From NCBI RefSeq assembly GCF_900699015.1, contig NZ_LR217737.1:434001-498000 (forward strand): a DNA stretch of 64,000 nt, given 5' to 3'. The stretch is from Erwinia_E haradaeae_E (GTDB taxonomy: Bacteria > Pseudomonadota > Gammaproteobacteria > Enterobacterales > Enterobacteriaceae). The notes under the pieces are model-generated. The model saw only the letters and a list, made by a program, of their open reading frames with translations. It was not told where the DNA came from and did not search any database. The position numbers were made by a program, and so were the translations under genes. Positions 48,721 to 58,164 of this stretch are shown here, in pieces (the first letter of the stretch is position 1; each line of letters begins with the position of its first letter).

Positions 48721-49761
48721 TGATAAGTAGATATTATCATCAAAATTAAATGGGAATTCAGGTTCTGAGAACATTAATGTCAGCATTTCTAGTTTTATCC
48801 AAATAGATGGGTTATGTTCTTCTTTTATAAGAAGCTCTATTTGTGTTAAATATTTAAATATATTGGCTATCTTAGTAATACTCATTCGTTGAATAGCGTA
48901 ATCTAATAAAATACGACGTTTTTTCCATACGCTATACTGATTAAATAGAATAGGAAGCGGGGTATCAATCATTTTTCGTTTTAAATTTACCAATAAGATA
49001 AGATCATGCTGTAAGCTTCGTAGAAGGATAAGTGGTTCACTATCCGTGGCTCGTATTTGACGAAGAACACGAAGTGCACGTTGGCTATTTCCTAAAAATA
49101 AAGCGCTAATCCAATCAAATATGGTAAAGTGTGCTGCGTTGTGGATTACTTGTTTGATATGGAAAGATGTAAGTTGACCATTCGGCCATAATATTGCGCA
49201 TTTGTCTAATGTTTGAGACAGTGCAAGAAGATTACCTTCATAACAGTAGCATAATAGTTTATTGGCTCTAGAATCTATCTTTAATTTAAGTTTTTTTGCT
49301 CTAGAAGTAATCCAAAAAGGTAGTGCTTTGTGTTCTGGTCCTTGACAAATAACTAATAGCGCATTCTCACAGATAGTTTTATACCAAATCTCATTTTCCT
49401 GTATTTTAGTTAAACTTGGAATTTCTAATATTAGGAGAATATGACTATGTAATAGCTTAGTTAATGTAATAAGTTTTGTACGTATTACTGAATTTAGACC
49501 TCGTGCTGGTAATGTTAAAAACAATGTTTTTTTTCTAGAAAATAAACTTAGTTCTTTGTAAATAGAGAAAATCCTTTGCCAGTCGGTCTTATTATCTACT
49601 ACAATGTTAAGATGCTCAGTAAAGCCGTTATTTTCAGCAGTTTTACGGATAGCAAGTCTTACTTCCTGAGTAAACAAAGGATTTTGTCCATACAAGATAT
49701 AGCATTTTTGTAATTTTTTATCTAGTTGATGATTCAACTGATCAGGATAAATTTTAATCAT
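48718..49761 (-). CDS. holA: DNA polymerase III subunit delta
   Basis: Delta opens the beta sliding clamp within the clamp-loader complex. The product is 347 residues (343 in E. coli). Matches run throughout: MIKIYPDQLNHQL, SLFSRKKTLFL, the LCYCYEGNLLALSQTL helix, NAAHFTIFDWISALFLGNSQRAL and SEPLILLRSLQHDLILLVNLKR. The ATG overlaps the lptE stop by one base (TAATG). The order leuS-lptE-holA is that of E. coli. Confidence 0.95.
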   Translation of the reverse strand: MIKIYPDQLNHQLDKKLQKCYILYGQNPLFTQEVRLAIRKTAENNGFTEHLNIVVDNKTDWQRIFSIYKELSLFSRKKTLFLTLPARGLNSVIRTKLITLTKLLHSHILLILEIPSLTKIQENEIWYKTICENALLVICQGPEHKALPFWITSRAKKLKLKIDSRANKLLCYCYEGNLLALSQTLDKCAILWPNGQLTSFHIKQVIHNAAHFTIFDWISALFLGNSQRALRVLRQIRATDSEPLILLRSLQHDLILLVNLKRKMIDTPLPILFNQYSVWKKRRILLDYAIQRMSITKIANIFKYLTQIELLIKEEHNPSIWIKLEMLTLMFSEPEFPFNFDDNIYLS

Positions 49762-50363
49762 TAGTCAGAATGACGATATGGTCCAGATCTTCGATTAAGC
49801 GATAGATCTGGATTATCCAAGGTAATTTGATGGTTTAACTTTGTTGTCGAATTTATTGTTGCAAGATAAATCATTGAAATCTGATGAATAAGGTCGTTTA
49901 CCACTTTCTTGCGTATATCATCAATTATAATCCTCTCTGCAGAATCTCTAGCTAAGGGGGTTTGTGGATTCTCAAAACATGAGCTTGATACCTGAGACAC
50001 AATAGGATAAAATCCGTGATCTGGTATTACCAGATGTGCTTTTACACTCATTATAATAGAATATTCAGCAGTTTTCCCATTGTAAAAAGTTGTAGTAGTT
50101 TTACGATTCAAAATTTCTTTTCCAAGATGAAAAGAAGGGATATTGGTTTGCGTGCTGTTTTGATCAATAATATCAATGTTATATTGCCTAAGTTGTGTAT
50201 AGACTTCCATTGCAAGAGGGCTATATGGATCCGTCGTATGTACTATAAGTGTCTTCATTGCAGATGGTATTGAAAAAGATCGGTGAAGATGATAGCCACA
50301 CCCATTCAGGATAAAACAAGTCATACTGATCATGAAGAGTATCGAGAGTTTTAAGTTGTTCAT
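49761..50363 (-). CDS. lptE: LPS-assembly lipoprotein LptE
   Basis: LptE plugs the LptD barrel and is needed to insert LPS in the outer membrane. The product is 200 residues (193 in E. coli). A signal peptide with lipobox LNGC places the lipidated Cys at 22, followed by GYHLHRSFSIPSAMKTLIV. The TAEYSIIMSVKA block matches E. coli TAEYQMIMTVNA, and ENPQTPLARD is conserved. The C-terminal 40 residues have diverged. It lies between leuS and holA. Its presence together with hldE supports a retained LPS layer. Confidence 0.94.
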   Translation of the reverse strand: MNNLKLSILFMISMTCFILNGCGYHLHRSFSIPSAMKTLIVHTTDPYSPLAMEVYTQLRQYNIDIIDQNSTQTNIPSFHLGKEILNRKTTTTFYNGKTAEYSIIMSVKAHLVIPDHGFYPIVSQVSSSCFENPQTPLARDSAERIIIDDIRKKVVNDLIHQISMIYLATINSTTKLNHQITLDNPDLSLNRRSGPYRHSD

Positions 50364-50382
50364 TATATCAAATTTCTTGATC

Positions 50383-52965
50383 TTAGTTAAGTACTAGATT
50401 AAGTAGTTTACCTGGTATATAAATGATTTTTCGGATCGTTGAATAACGAATATATTTTTTTACACAGGGGTTTTTTATAGCGAGAGCTTGAATTTGCGTT
50501 TGAGTTGCTTCTGAATCGACGAAAATTCTTCCTCTTATTTTACTATTTACTTGAATAACTATGGTTAAGTGGTTGTTTTTTAGCACTTCTGGTTCTGCTT
50601 GTGGCCATGGAGCGAAATCTATGTTTCCAAATCCGCCTAGCTCTTTCCATAAAATAAAACAGATATGTGGGGTAAATGGATTCAACATTCGTATTATAAC
50701 TAATAACGCTTCTTGAGTTAAGGCCCGATCTTGATCTGTATCTTGTGCTGCATTTTCTAACTTATTAAAAAGTATCATTATAGCTGAAATTGCTGTGTTA
50801 AATGTTTGACGACGTCCGATATCATCGGATACCTTACTAATGGTGTAATGGAGAACGTGGCGTAATGCTTTTTGTTGATTATTTAATGTATTGCAGTTTA
50901 GGAGAATGGTGTTTCCTTGATTAATATGTTTTCGAGTAAATCTCCACACTCGTTTGAGAAAACGATATGCCCCCTCAACTCCAGAATTTTTCCATTCTAA
51001 TGGCATGTTGACTGGTGCGGCAAACATTATAAACAGACGGATGGTATCAGCACCATAACGGTCTACCATTACTTGTATATCTACCCCATTTTTTTTAGAC
51101 TTTGACATTTTAGTCATACCAGCATAGACTAATTTTTGTCCATTCTTATCGAAAGCTGCAGTAACTTGTCCTTTAATATCACGTTCAATAATCACATTAT
51201 GAGGCTCTATCCAATAATGTTCACCATGATTACCAGTTCGATAGAATGCATCAGATAAAACCATGCCTTGACACAAAAGACGTTTAGCAGGTTCATTAGA
51301 ACTGACTAATCCTGCATCACGAAGTAGTTTATGGAAAAAACGAAAATAAAGAAGATGCATGATAGCATGCTCGATTCCGCCTATATATTGATCTACTGGT
51401 AACCAATAGTTTGCAGCTGAGGGGTCTAACATTCCTTTGGAATAACCTGGACAGGTATAACGTGCATAGTACCAAGATGACTCAATAAAAGTATCAAAGG
51501 TATCAGTTTCTCGTAGAGCTGGCTGGCCATTAAAAGAAGTCTGTGCCCACTTTGAATTTGTTTTAATGGGACTAACAAGCCCATTCATAACTAAATCTTC
51601 TGGCAAGATAACAGGAAGTTTATCCTCAGGAACCGGAATCGTAGTGCCATTTTGCAACGTGAGCATTGGGATTGGTGTGCCCCAATATCGTTGACGTGAT
51701 ACGCTCCAATCACGTAGACGGTATTTCACCATTTTTTTGCTAACACCTTTTTTGATTAATTGACTCTGTATAGCCTTAGTGGCGTCATCGAATGATAATT
51801 CATTAAACTCACCTGAGTTACAGAGTACCCCTTTATCTGTCATTGCGGATTTCTTTAAATCAGGAATTTGACCATTAGAATTAAGGATGACAGCTTTAAT
51901 TTTTATATGATATTTCGTAGCAAACTCCCAATCAGTTTGGTTGTGGGCTGGAGCGGCCATAATCGCACCTGTTGCATATTCCGTATGGACATAATTGGCA
52001 ACCCAAATGGGTAATTTTTTCCCTGTTAATGGATGCTCTGCAAATAAATTAGTATTCATACCTTTTTTTTCTAATTTAACTAAGTTAGACTCAGACATGT
52101 TAGTTGGTTGGCAATTAGAAACAAAGATTTGAAGTGCTGGGTTTTTGATAGACAGTTGATTAACTATAGGATGATTAACTGCTACTGCAAGATAGGTAAC
52201 ACCCATTAAGGTATCAAGACGGGTTGTATACACACACAATGTTTCTTTTTGATGTAAAATATGAAATTTAATTTCAGTCCCTTCAGAGCGCCCAATCCAG
52301 TTTCGCTGCATTGTTTTGACTTGTTCTGGCCAACCATCTAATTGATTGAGATTATTAAGTAACTCTTCAGCATAGTTCGTTATTTTAATAAACCACTGTG
52401 GAACGTCTTGAAGTTCGATTTTAGAGTGACAACGCCAGCAAGAACCATTAATAACTTGTTCATTAGCTAATACTGTCATGTCATGCGGACACCAATTTAC
52501 TTTTGCAGTTTTTTTATAAACTAAACCTTTCTGATATAACTTAGTAAAGAACCACTGCTCCCAACGATAATATTCTGGTTGACAAGTAGTAATTTCACGA
52601 CTCCAATCATAACTAAATCCTAGTGATTTAATCTGAATTTTCATGTAGTCAATATTAGTGCGAGTCCAAGATGATGGTTTAGTATGATTTTCTACCGCAG
52701 CTCCTTCAGCCGGTAAGCCAAAAGCGTCCCATCCAATAGGTTGTAGTACATTTTTACCTAACATTCGCTGATAACGTGCAATTACATCTCCAATAGTATA
52801 ATTACGTACATGGCCCATATGTAGATGACCAGATGGATAAGGCAGCATGGAGAGACAGTAGTACTTTTCCTTGTCTTCTTTTTCAGACACTTGAAATGTT
52901 TTGTTTTCTTCCCAATATTTTTGGACAAGAGATTCTATCTCTTGTGGGTCATATTGCTCTTCCAT
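50383..52965 (-). CDS. leuS: Leucyl-tRNA synthetase
   Basis: LeuRS charges tRNA-Leu. The product is 860 residues from the ATG at 52965, the E. coli length; a TTG one codon earlier is not needed. The class I motifs HMGH (49-52) and KMSKS (GMTKMSKSKKNG) are intact, as are the zinc Cys pairs near 159-180 and the anticodon-binding domain. In the CP1 editing domain T248, R249, D251, T252, H341 and D345 remain, but P250 is Leu, G331 Ala, V338 Ala, G340 Ala, D342 Asn and R344 Thr. Synthesis should be normal; proofreading may be weak. It is the first gene of leuS-lptE-holA. Confidence 0.97.
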   Translation of the reverse strand: MEEQYDPQEIESLVQKYWEENKTFQVSEKEDKEKYYCLSMLPYPSGHLHMGHVRNYTIGDVIARYQRMLGKNVLQPIGWDAFGLPAEGAAVENHTKPSSWTRTNIDYMKIQIKSLGFSYDWSREITTCQPEYYRWEQWFFTKLYQKGLVYKKTAKVNWCPHDMTVLANEQVINGSCWRCHSKIELQDVPQWFIKITNYAEELLNNLNQLDGWPEQVKTMQRNWIGRSEGTEIKFHILHQKETLCVYTTRLDTLMGVTYLAVAVNHPIVNQLSIKNPALQIFVSNCQPTNMSESNLVKLEKKGMNTNLFAEHPLTGKKLPIWVANYVHTEYATGAIMAAPAHNQTDWEFATKYHIKIKAVILNSNGQIPDLKKSAMTDKGVLCNSGEFNELSFDDATKAIQSQLIKKGVSKKMVKYRLRDWSVSRQRYWGTPIPMLTLQNGTTIPVPEDKLPVILPEDLVMNGLVSPIKTNSKWAQTSFNGQPALRETDTFDTFIESSWYYARYTCPGYSKGMLDPSAANYWLPVDQYIGGIEHAIMHLLYFRFFHKLLRDAGLVSSNEPAKRLLCQGMVLSDAFYRTGNHGEHYWIEPHNVIIERDIKGQVTAAFDKNGQKLVYAGMTKMSKSKKNGVDIQVMVDRYGADTIRLFIMFAAPVNMPLEWKNSGVEGAYRFLKRVWRFTRKHINQGNTILLNCNTLNNQQKALRHVLHYTISKVSDDIGRRQTFNTAISAIMILFNKLENAAQDTDQDRALTQEALLVIIRMLNPFTPHICFILWKELGGFGNIDFAPWPQAEPEVLKNNHLTIVIQVNSKIRGRIFVDSEATQTQIQALAIKNPCVKKYIRYSTIRKIIYIPGKLLNLVLN

Positions 52966-54907
52966 CAATCTCGTAATCCCTTTTTAGTAAAGTTTAAATA
53001 AACTATTATATTCTATATTATTTATCTGTAGTATTCTTTGATCAAGTATCTACTAAAATTGTCTACTAATTTTATTAAAAACTGCTGTAGCAGTAATGTT
53101 ATTTATTCTTTATCATCAAATCTCTTTTTATGACATAAAATCATAGATCTATATCATTATTTAATGTAATAGATTATAGTCTCTAAATTTTAAGTATTGA
53201 TGGAATATAATCCAGTGAATAATTTTATTTTTCTTATATCTATAGACTCATTTTTATAAGATAAAATACTTTTATTATTAAAATAATATTGAAGATTTGA
53301 TAATATCAGTCGTGTCTTAATTTGGTTACTAGCTTAAGTTATGTCATAATTTTATTTATTTGATTCCTCTTCTCTAAGAGATCATTTATTGTAAAAGACC
53401 AATAGTATCAGTATATTTCATCAACAAATTTAATTGAGATTAATGAAGCGATTTATGATAAAGTGAAAAAATTAGAACCTTTAGACTAGGTAATAGTCTA
53501 ATTAAAAGAATAATGAACAATACAGAAAGTTGTAGTGTGAACGATTATTTCAGATCAAAATCTAAAACTATATAAAATATTTATCTTCTTATTTTTTATT
53601 ATTTTAAAATAATTAAAAGTTAGTTCATTCGCTCTTCGAGATATAGATAATATGAGAGAAAGATCTAAATATTATAAGATTAGTGTGTTATACAGATAAT
53701 TTTTAGTGGGGTGGAAATGATATAGTACTATTATTTACTTTATTGATAATTAAAATATCTATAATATATAGGTTAATAGTATAATAGTCATATTTTATCA
53801 TTATTATAGGTTGTTGATGATAAAGAGAACTTTAACAAATAATGTGTAATGTTAAACACTAGAAGGTAATTATGTAATTCAATGAAAGATATACATGTAT
53901 AAGATTAGTTTGGCTTTGCGAATTTTTAGTTAAATATGTAATTATAATAATTTTATAACTGTTGTAAGTATAGAGTAGTTCTTATGTCTGATTATAATAT
54001 TTTATTTTCTATGAACATAAAAGGATCGGTTATTAATATTAGCTATCTTGTATCTATACTCTTTCATGATAAACATAAACCATAGATAAAAAGAAAGATA
54101 TACATATTTGAAATATTTCATTAGAGTAAAAGATCGATTTTGTATATTAATAATGATTGGTGTATTCATTGTAAAGATCGTTATTATATTATAATATTTC
54201 TTTATGAAAGACAAGAAGATTACTGATGTTAAACTGAAATTGACCTGATTCCTAATATACTATGTAATTAAATATTAATTAAGATGATCTCTTCATTTAT
54301 TTTTATAAGAAATAAATTTCTATATTATTAGAATAAGAATTAGATAGTGATTGAGTGAGAATAGGGATGTTTAATTTGTCAGTTTTTTATAAACGAGGGA
54401 AAATTAGTATTTAATGAATGATTTAAAAAAACTCACTTTAATACGTTTGTATAAGATTCACTATATGTGATATATCAACTTTCTTTCAGACAATATCATG
54501 AATATCTAATTTGAATTTATAGGAAAGTACTTTATAGCAAATTTAATATAAAAACCATATTATATTAAATATTATTTAGGATAAATTATAGACAATCATA
54601 TATCATTAGTTCGATCTATATAAAGATTGTTCTTCTCTTAATAATTAAGATATAATAATTATATTCTTGACTAAATAACTACTAATTATAGTAAAAATTT
54701 ATTACTAAATATGTCGATATTTATAATATTTGAAAGAAATGACAAGATAATTATGCTCTTAGTAAGATAATTAGATAATGATTATCTCAAGAAAAATTTT
54801 TGTGAACGTCATAAAATTAGATAATATCTTTTTATTGGCATTTTGAATCACTAAGTTTAGTTTTTTGATATTATTCATAGTGATATTACTTGTAGTAATG
54901 GTGTTAC
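52966..54907. other. 1.94-kb AT-rich gap, nothing firmly recognised
   Basis: Lies between the 5' ends of leuS(-) and ligA(+). A 70-codon frame on the minus strand (54002-54214) is Tyr/Ile/Phe-rich with no ribosome binding site and looks like chance. In E. coli zipA precedes ligA; a vague similarity to the ZipA C terminus near 54730-54790 is too weak to annotate. Confidence 0.55.
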
Positions 54908-56719
54908 ATGATGGATTCCATAAAAGATCAAATTACTAATCTTCAGATCCTTCTGCGTTATTATCAATACCAATACCATATAATGGATCAATCAGAAGTG
55001 CCAGATTTTGAATATGATAAGCTCATAGATGAACTACGTAGTTTGGAAGCCAAATATCCACAATTTATTACAGTTAACTCGCCTACTCAGTGTGTAGGTG
55101 CCCCTATAATTTCGTTAAATGATGTAAAAAAGGTATATCATGAAGTACCGATGTTATCGTTAGATAATGTTATGGACAAACACAGTTATCTAGCTTTTCA
55201 TAAACGCATAGAGAATGAGTTACAAAATTCTGACCCAATAACATTTTGTTGTGAATTAAAATTTGATGGTCTTGCAGTGAGTTTACTATACGAACAAGGC
55301 AAGTTAGTGATGGCTTCTACTCGTGGAGATGGCCATAATGGAGAAAACATTACTAATAATATACGAACGATAAGATCAATCCCATCTGATTTAAAGGGGG
55401 TGAATATTCCAGATCGGCTCGAAGTTCGGGGAGAAGCGTTTATGTTACTTTCATCTTTTAAAAAAATGAATGATGAAGCGCTTTTTAGTGGTCATAAAGT
55501 TTTTTCTAATCCTCGTAATGCTGCCGCTGGATCATTACGCCAAACAGACCCTCGTGTTACAATCAAACGTCAACTTAGTTTTATTTGCTACGGACTGGGA
55601 TTAGTGGAAGGAGGAAAAGTATCCACTAGCCATATAGAGTGTTTACAACAATTCCAAAATTGGGGGTTGCCAGTTAGTGAATATACACGTCTTTGCTTTA
55701 CTACAAATGAAATATTAAAATATTATCATCAAATACAGGTTAGCCGTCCATTACTTGACTATGAGATTGACGGCATAGTAATTAAAATAGACAATTTATT
55801 ATTACAAAAGCAGTTAGGTTCTATTACTCGGACTCCTCGATGGGCAGTAGCGTTTAAATTTCCAGCGCAAGAGCAAATCACAATCGTTCGTGACATAGAG
55901 TTCCAAGTTGGTCGAACTGGGGTTCTTACTCCAGTGGCAAAATTAGATCCAGTTCATATTTCTGGAGTAATAGTCAGTAGTGCTACTTTACATAACACTA
56001 GCGCACTGCATAGATTAGGACTCAAGATTGGGGATAGTGTTATTGTACGTAGATCTGGTGATGTTATACCTCAGATTATTAGTATAACTAATAGAAGCTC
56101 TAGTGGATTGTCAGTTATTATTCCGACTTCTTGTCCTGCATGTGGATCTGTTTTGCAGTATTTAAAGGGGAAAATAGGAATACGTTGTACAAATGGGCTT
56201 GTTTGTAGCGCCCAACTTAAAGCGGCTTTAAAACATTTTGTATCACGAAGAGCACTGAATGTGCGTGGAATAGGTATAAGAATTATCACTCAATTAGTTG
56301 ATAAAAAATATGTTACCACTTTATCTGATTTATTTTTTCTAAAGGTCAACCAGTTGACTGAGATTGAGCATATCGGGCCTATAACAGCACAAAAATTGAT
56401 AAATGAATTGGAGAAAGCGAAAAAAACTACTTTTTCTCGCTTCTTGTATGCTCTTGGAATTAGTCAAATTGGACAGACAACTTCAGATAATCTTGTAGCG
56501 TATTTTGGAACTTTAGATACACTAATTCAGGCTAATATAGATGACTTGACAGAAGTAGATGGTATAGGAACAGTTGTTGCTAACCGAATACGAAATTTTC
56601 TAGATGAAAAAAATAATCGTCAAGTGATTCGAATATTGGTAGATGATATTGGAATTCACTGGACCCCGATAGTAGGATCGTTTCAAAAAACATCTAGTAG
56701 AAAATCATTATTAAAATAA
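54908..56719 (+). CDS. ligA: NAD-dependent DNA ligase lacking the BRCT domain
   Basis: LigA seals nicks using NAD. Domain Ia, the adenylation domain (CCELKFDGLAVS with catalytic Lys about 117), the OB fold (VGRTGVLTPVAKL), the Cys4 zinc finger (CPACGS, RCTNGLVC) and the helix-hairpin-helix repeats are all present. The frame stops after SSRKSLLK at 603 residues, where E. coli (671) continues into a C-terminal BRCT domain. No BRCT remnant is visible downstream. The start is ATG 54908 or the next codon ATG 54911, which fits homology (MDSIKDQ) equally well. Activity is expected but may be reduced. Confidence 0.96.
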   Translation: MMDSIKDQITNLQILLRYYQYQYHIMDQSEVPDFEYDKLIDELRSLEAKYPQFITVNSPTQCVGAPIISLNDVKKVYHEVPMLSLDNVMDKHSYLAFHKRIENELQNSDPITFCCELKFDGLAVSLLYEQGKLVMASTRGDGHNGENITNNIRTIRSIPSDLKGVNIPDRLEVRGEAFMLLSSFKKMNDEALFSGHKVFSNPRNAAAGSLRQTDPRVTIKRQLSFICYGLGLVEGGKVSTSHIECLQQFQNWGLPVSEYTRLCFTTNEILKYYHQIQVSRPLLDYEIDGIVIKIDNLLLQKQLGSITRTPRWAVAFKFPAQEQITIVRDIEFQVGRTGVLTPVAKLDPVHISGVIVSSATLHNTSALHRLGLKIGDSVIVRRSGDVIPQIISITNRSSSGLSVIIPTSCPACGSVLQYLKGKIGIRCTNGLVCSAQLKAALKHFVSRRALNVRGIGIRIITQLVDKKYVTTLSDLFFLKVNQLTEIEHIGPITAQKLINELEKAKKTTFSRFLYALGISQIGQTTSDNLVAYFGTLDTLIQANIDDLTEVDGIGTVVANRIRNFLDEKNNRQVIRILVDDIGIHWTPIVGSFQKTSSRKSLLK

Positions 56720-58039
56720 TGTAATGTCGATATTTTATTTAATTATCTTGATCGTATACAAATTGAAAATTCTAAATATATAACGTTATGCTTAATTTTA
56801 TTATCTATAAAAATAGAGTTGGATTAAAAGTTAAAAAGATTCTAATGTATGAACAAGAAATATAATATATAAGTCAAGTTTTAAACTCTCAATAGAGAGT
56901 GTATATTTAGAGACTAATATATAATTTATTTTCAATCCTAAACAGTAATTAATTTTAACATCTTTATTCATAACCAACACATTAGTTTTTCTTATATGTT
57001 CTTTTTATGTTTACTGTTTGTAAGTGTATTTATAAGGATTTTCTTAATTTTAATCATATCCTAATTAACAGATATGAGAATTACTGAGAGGTTTTTAAAA
57101 ATACTGGATAGGTATCTTGTATAATTTTCTTCTCATTAGAGAATGAATGATCAATATCTTTGCCATTCTCTTCACGAAGTAGTAACATTGGCAAGCAAAA
57201 TTTAACATAACTATTTATATAGTATAGAATACTTTATTTTAGTAAATATAAGTTGAATGCATGTAATTCTCGATTAGTCAGCCTATTTAAAATAAAACTA
57301 GGATCTTATGATGAATCATCTTACTAATCAAAAATTTTAGTGACTATACAAGAAAAGAATTTATTAGAGTAATGTTGTTTATACATCAGATCATATTAAA
57401 AAAATACAAGGATGAATTATATATCTGATAGATATCTAAAATTAAGTTATAATAACAATATTTTAGAATAAAAGATAAATTTATATAATAACAAGATCAT
57501 TCATCAATTTATTCATCTATGATTATATCAATGAATATTTAGATCCATTAACAGATAGTTGTATCTGAGAAATGTGAAGATATAGAGTTAGTAGAAATCA
57601 AAAGTGATAAATTGAGTATTCTACGAGAATATGTTTAATATTAGATTAAACATGATAGAAGATAAACTATACAACCCTATGAAAGAGGAAGATGAGGGTT
57701 GATATCACATAGAGCAACAATTCAACTCTTATATATATTGAGATTAATGTTTTGATTGTTATCACTGAAAAGTCAGTATGACTGAGTTATTAATTAAGTA
57801 TAGATATAATCATTAATTATGTATCATTAGATAATATAGTAAAAGTAATGTATGTAATAAATGTGATTGTTAGAGATCATTTAATATGTTTATTAGATGT
57901 ATTTTTTATAAATTCCGAATTCTATTAAAATAGTATACCATTTACATTAATAGTAGACAGAATCTTATTATAACTACTAATGATTCTTACTAGAAGGTGG
58001 AAAAAAATTCTCCTTAGTTCCTTTCTCTTTACTTTAATG
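56720..58039. other. 1.32-kb AT-rich gap between ligA and the lon promoter
   Basis: No gene recognised. The BRCT coding sequence missing from ligA is not found here. A 7-bp stem CAACCCT/AGGGTTG (57672-57678 with 57695-57701) is the only GC-containing structure noted. Confidence 0.55.
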
Positions 58040-58067
58040 TTGAATCTATTAAATTCATCCCAATATA
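58040..58067 (+). promoter_or_regulatory. Heat-shock (sigma-32) promoter of lon
   Basis: TTGAAT (58040-58045), a 13-bp spacer ending in CAT, and CCCAATATA (58059-58067) reproduce the E. coli lon heat-shock promoter (TTGAAT, 13 bp, CCCCATATA) in sequence and spacing. The leader before the ATG, ending ACTAAGAGAGAGCTCT, is also as I recall it from E. coli. The surrounding DNA is otherwise fully eroded, so these sites look selectively kept. RpoH itself is not in this window. Confidence 0.8.
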
Positions 58068-58164
58068 CCTATATACTTGTTGATTCAATTGGATTAAAAC
58101 CTTATTTTTTATATTTTTGCAGTCCTGCTTTACTCAGGCTAAAATTAAACTAAGAGAGAGCTCT

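Noticed and set aside
54002..54214. 70-codon open frame on the minus strand
   Set aside because: Rich in Tyr, Ile, Phe and Lys with no ribosome binding site or familiar motif; expected by chance in AT-rich DNA.
54660..54840. Faint similarity to the ZipA C terminus upstream of ligA
   Set aside because: Position fits the E. coli zipA-ligA order, but only a handful of residues match (D-K-x-x-M-L) and length and frame need gaps. This is indistinguishable from chance by eye.
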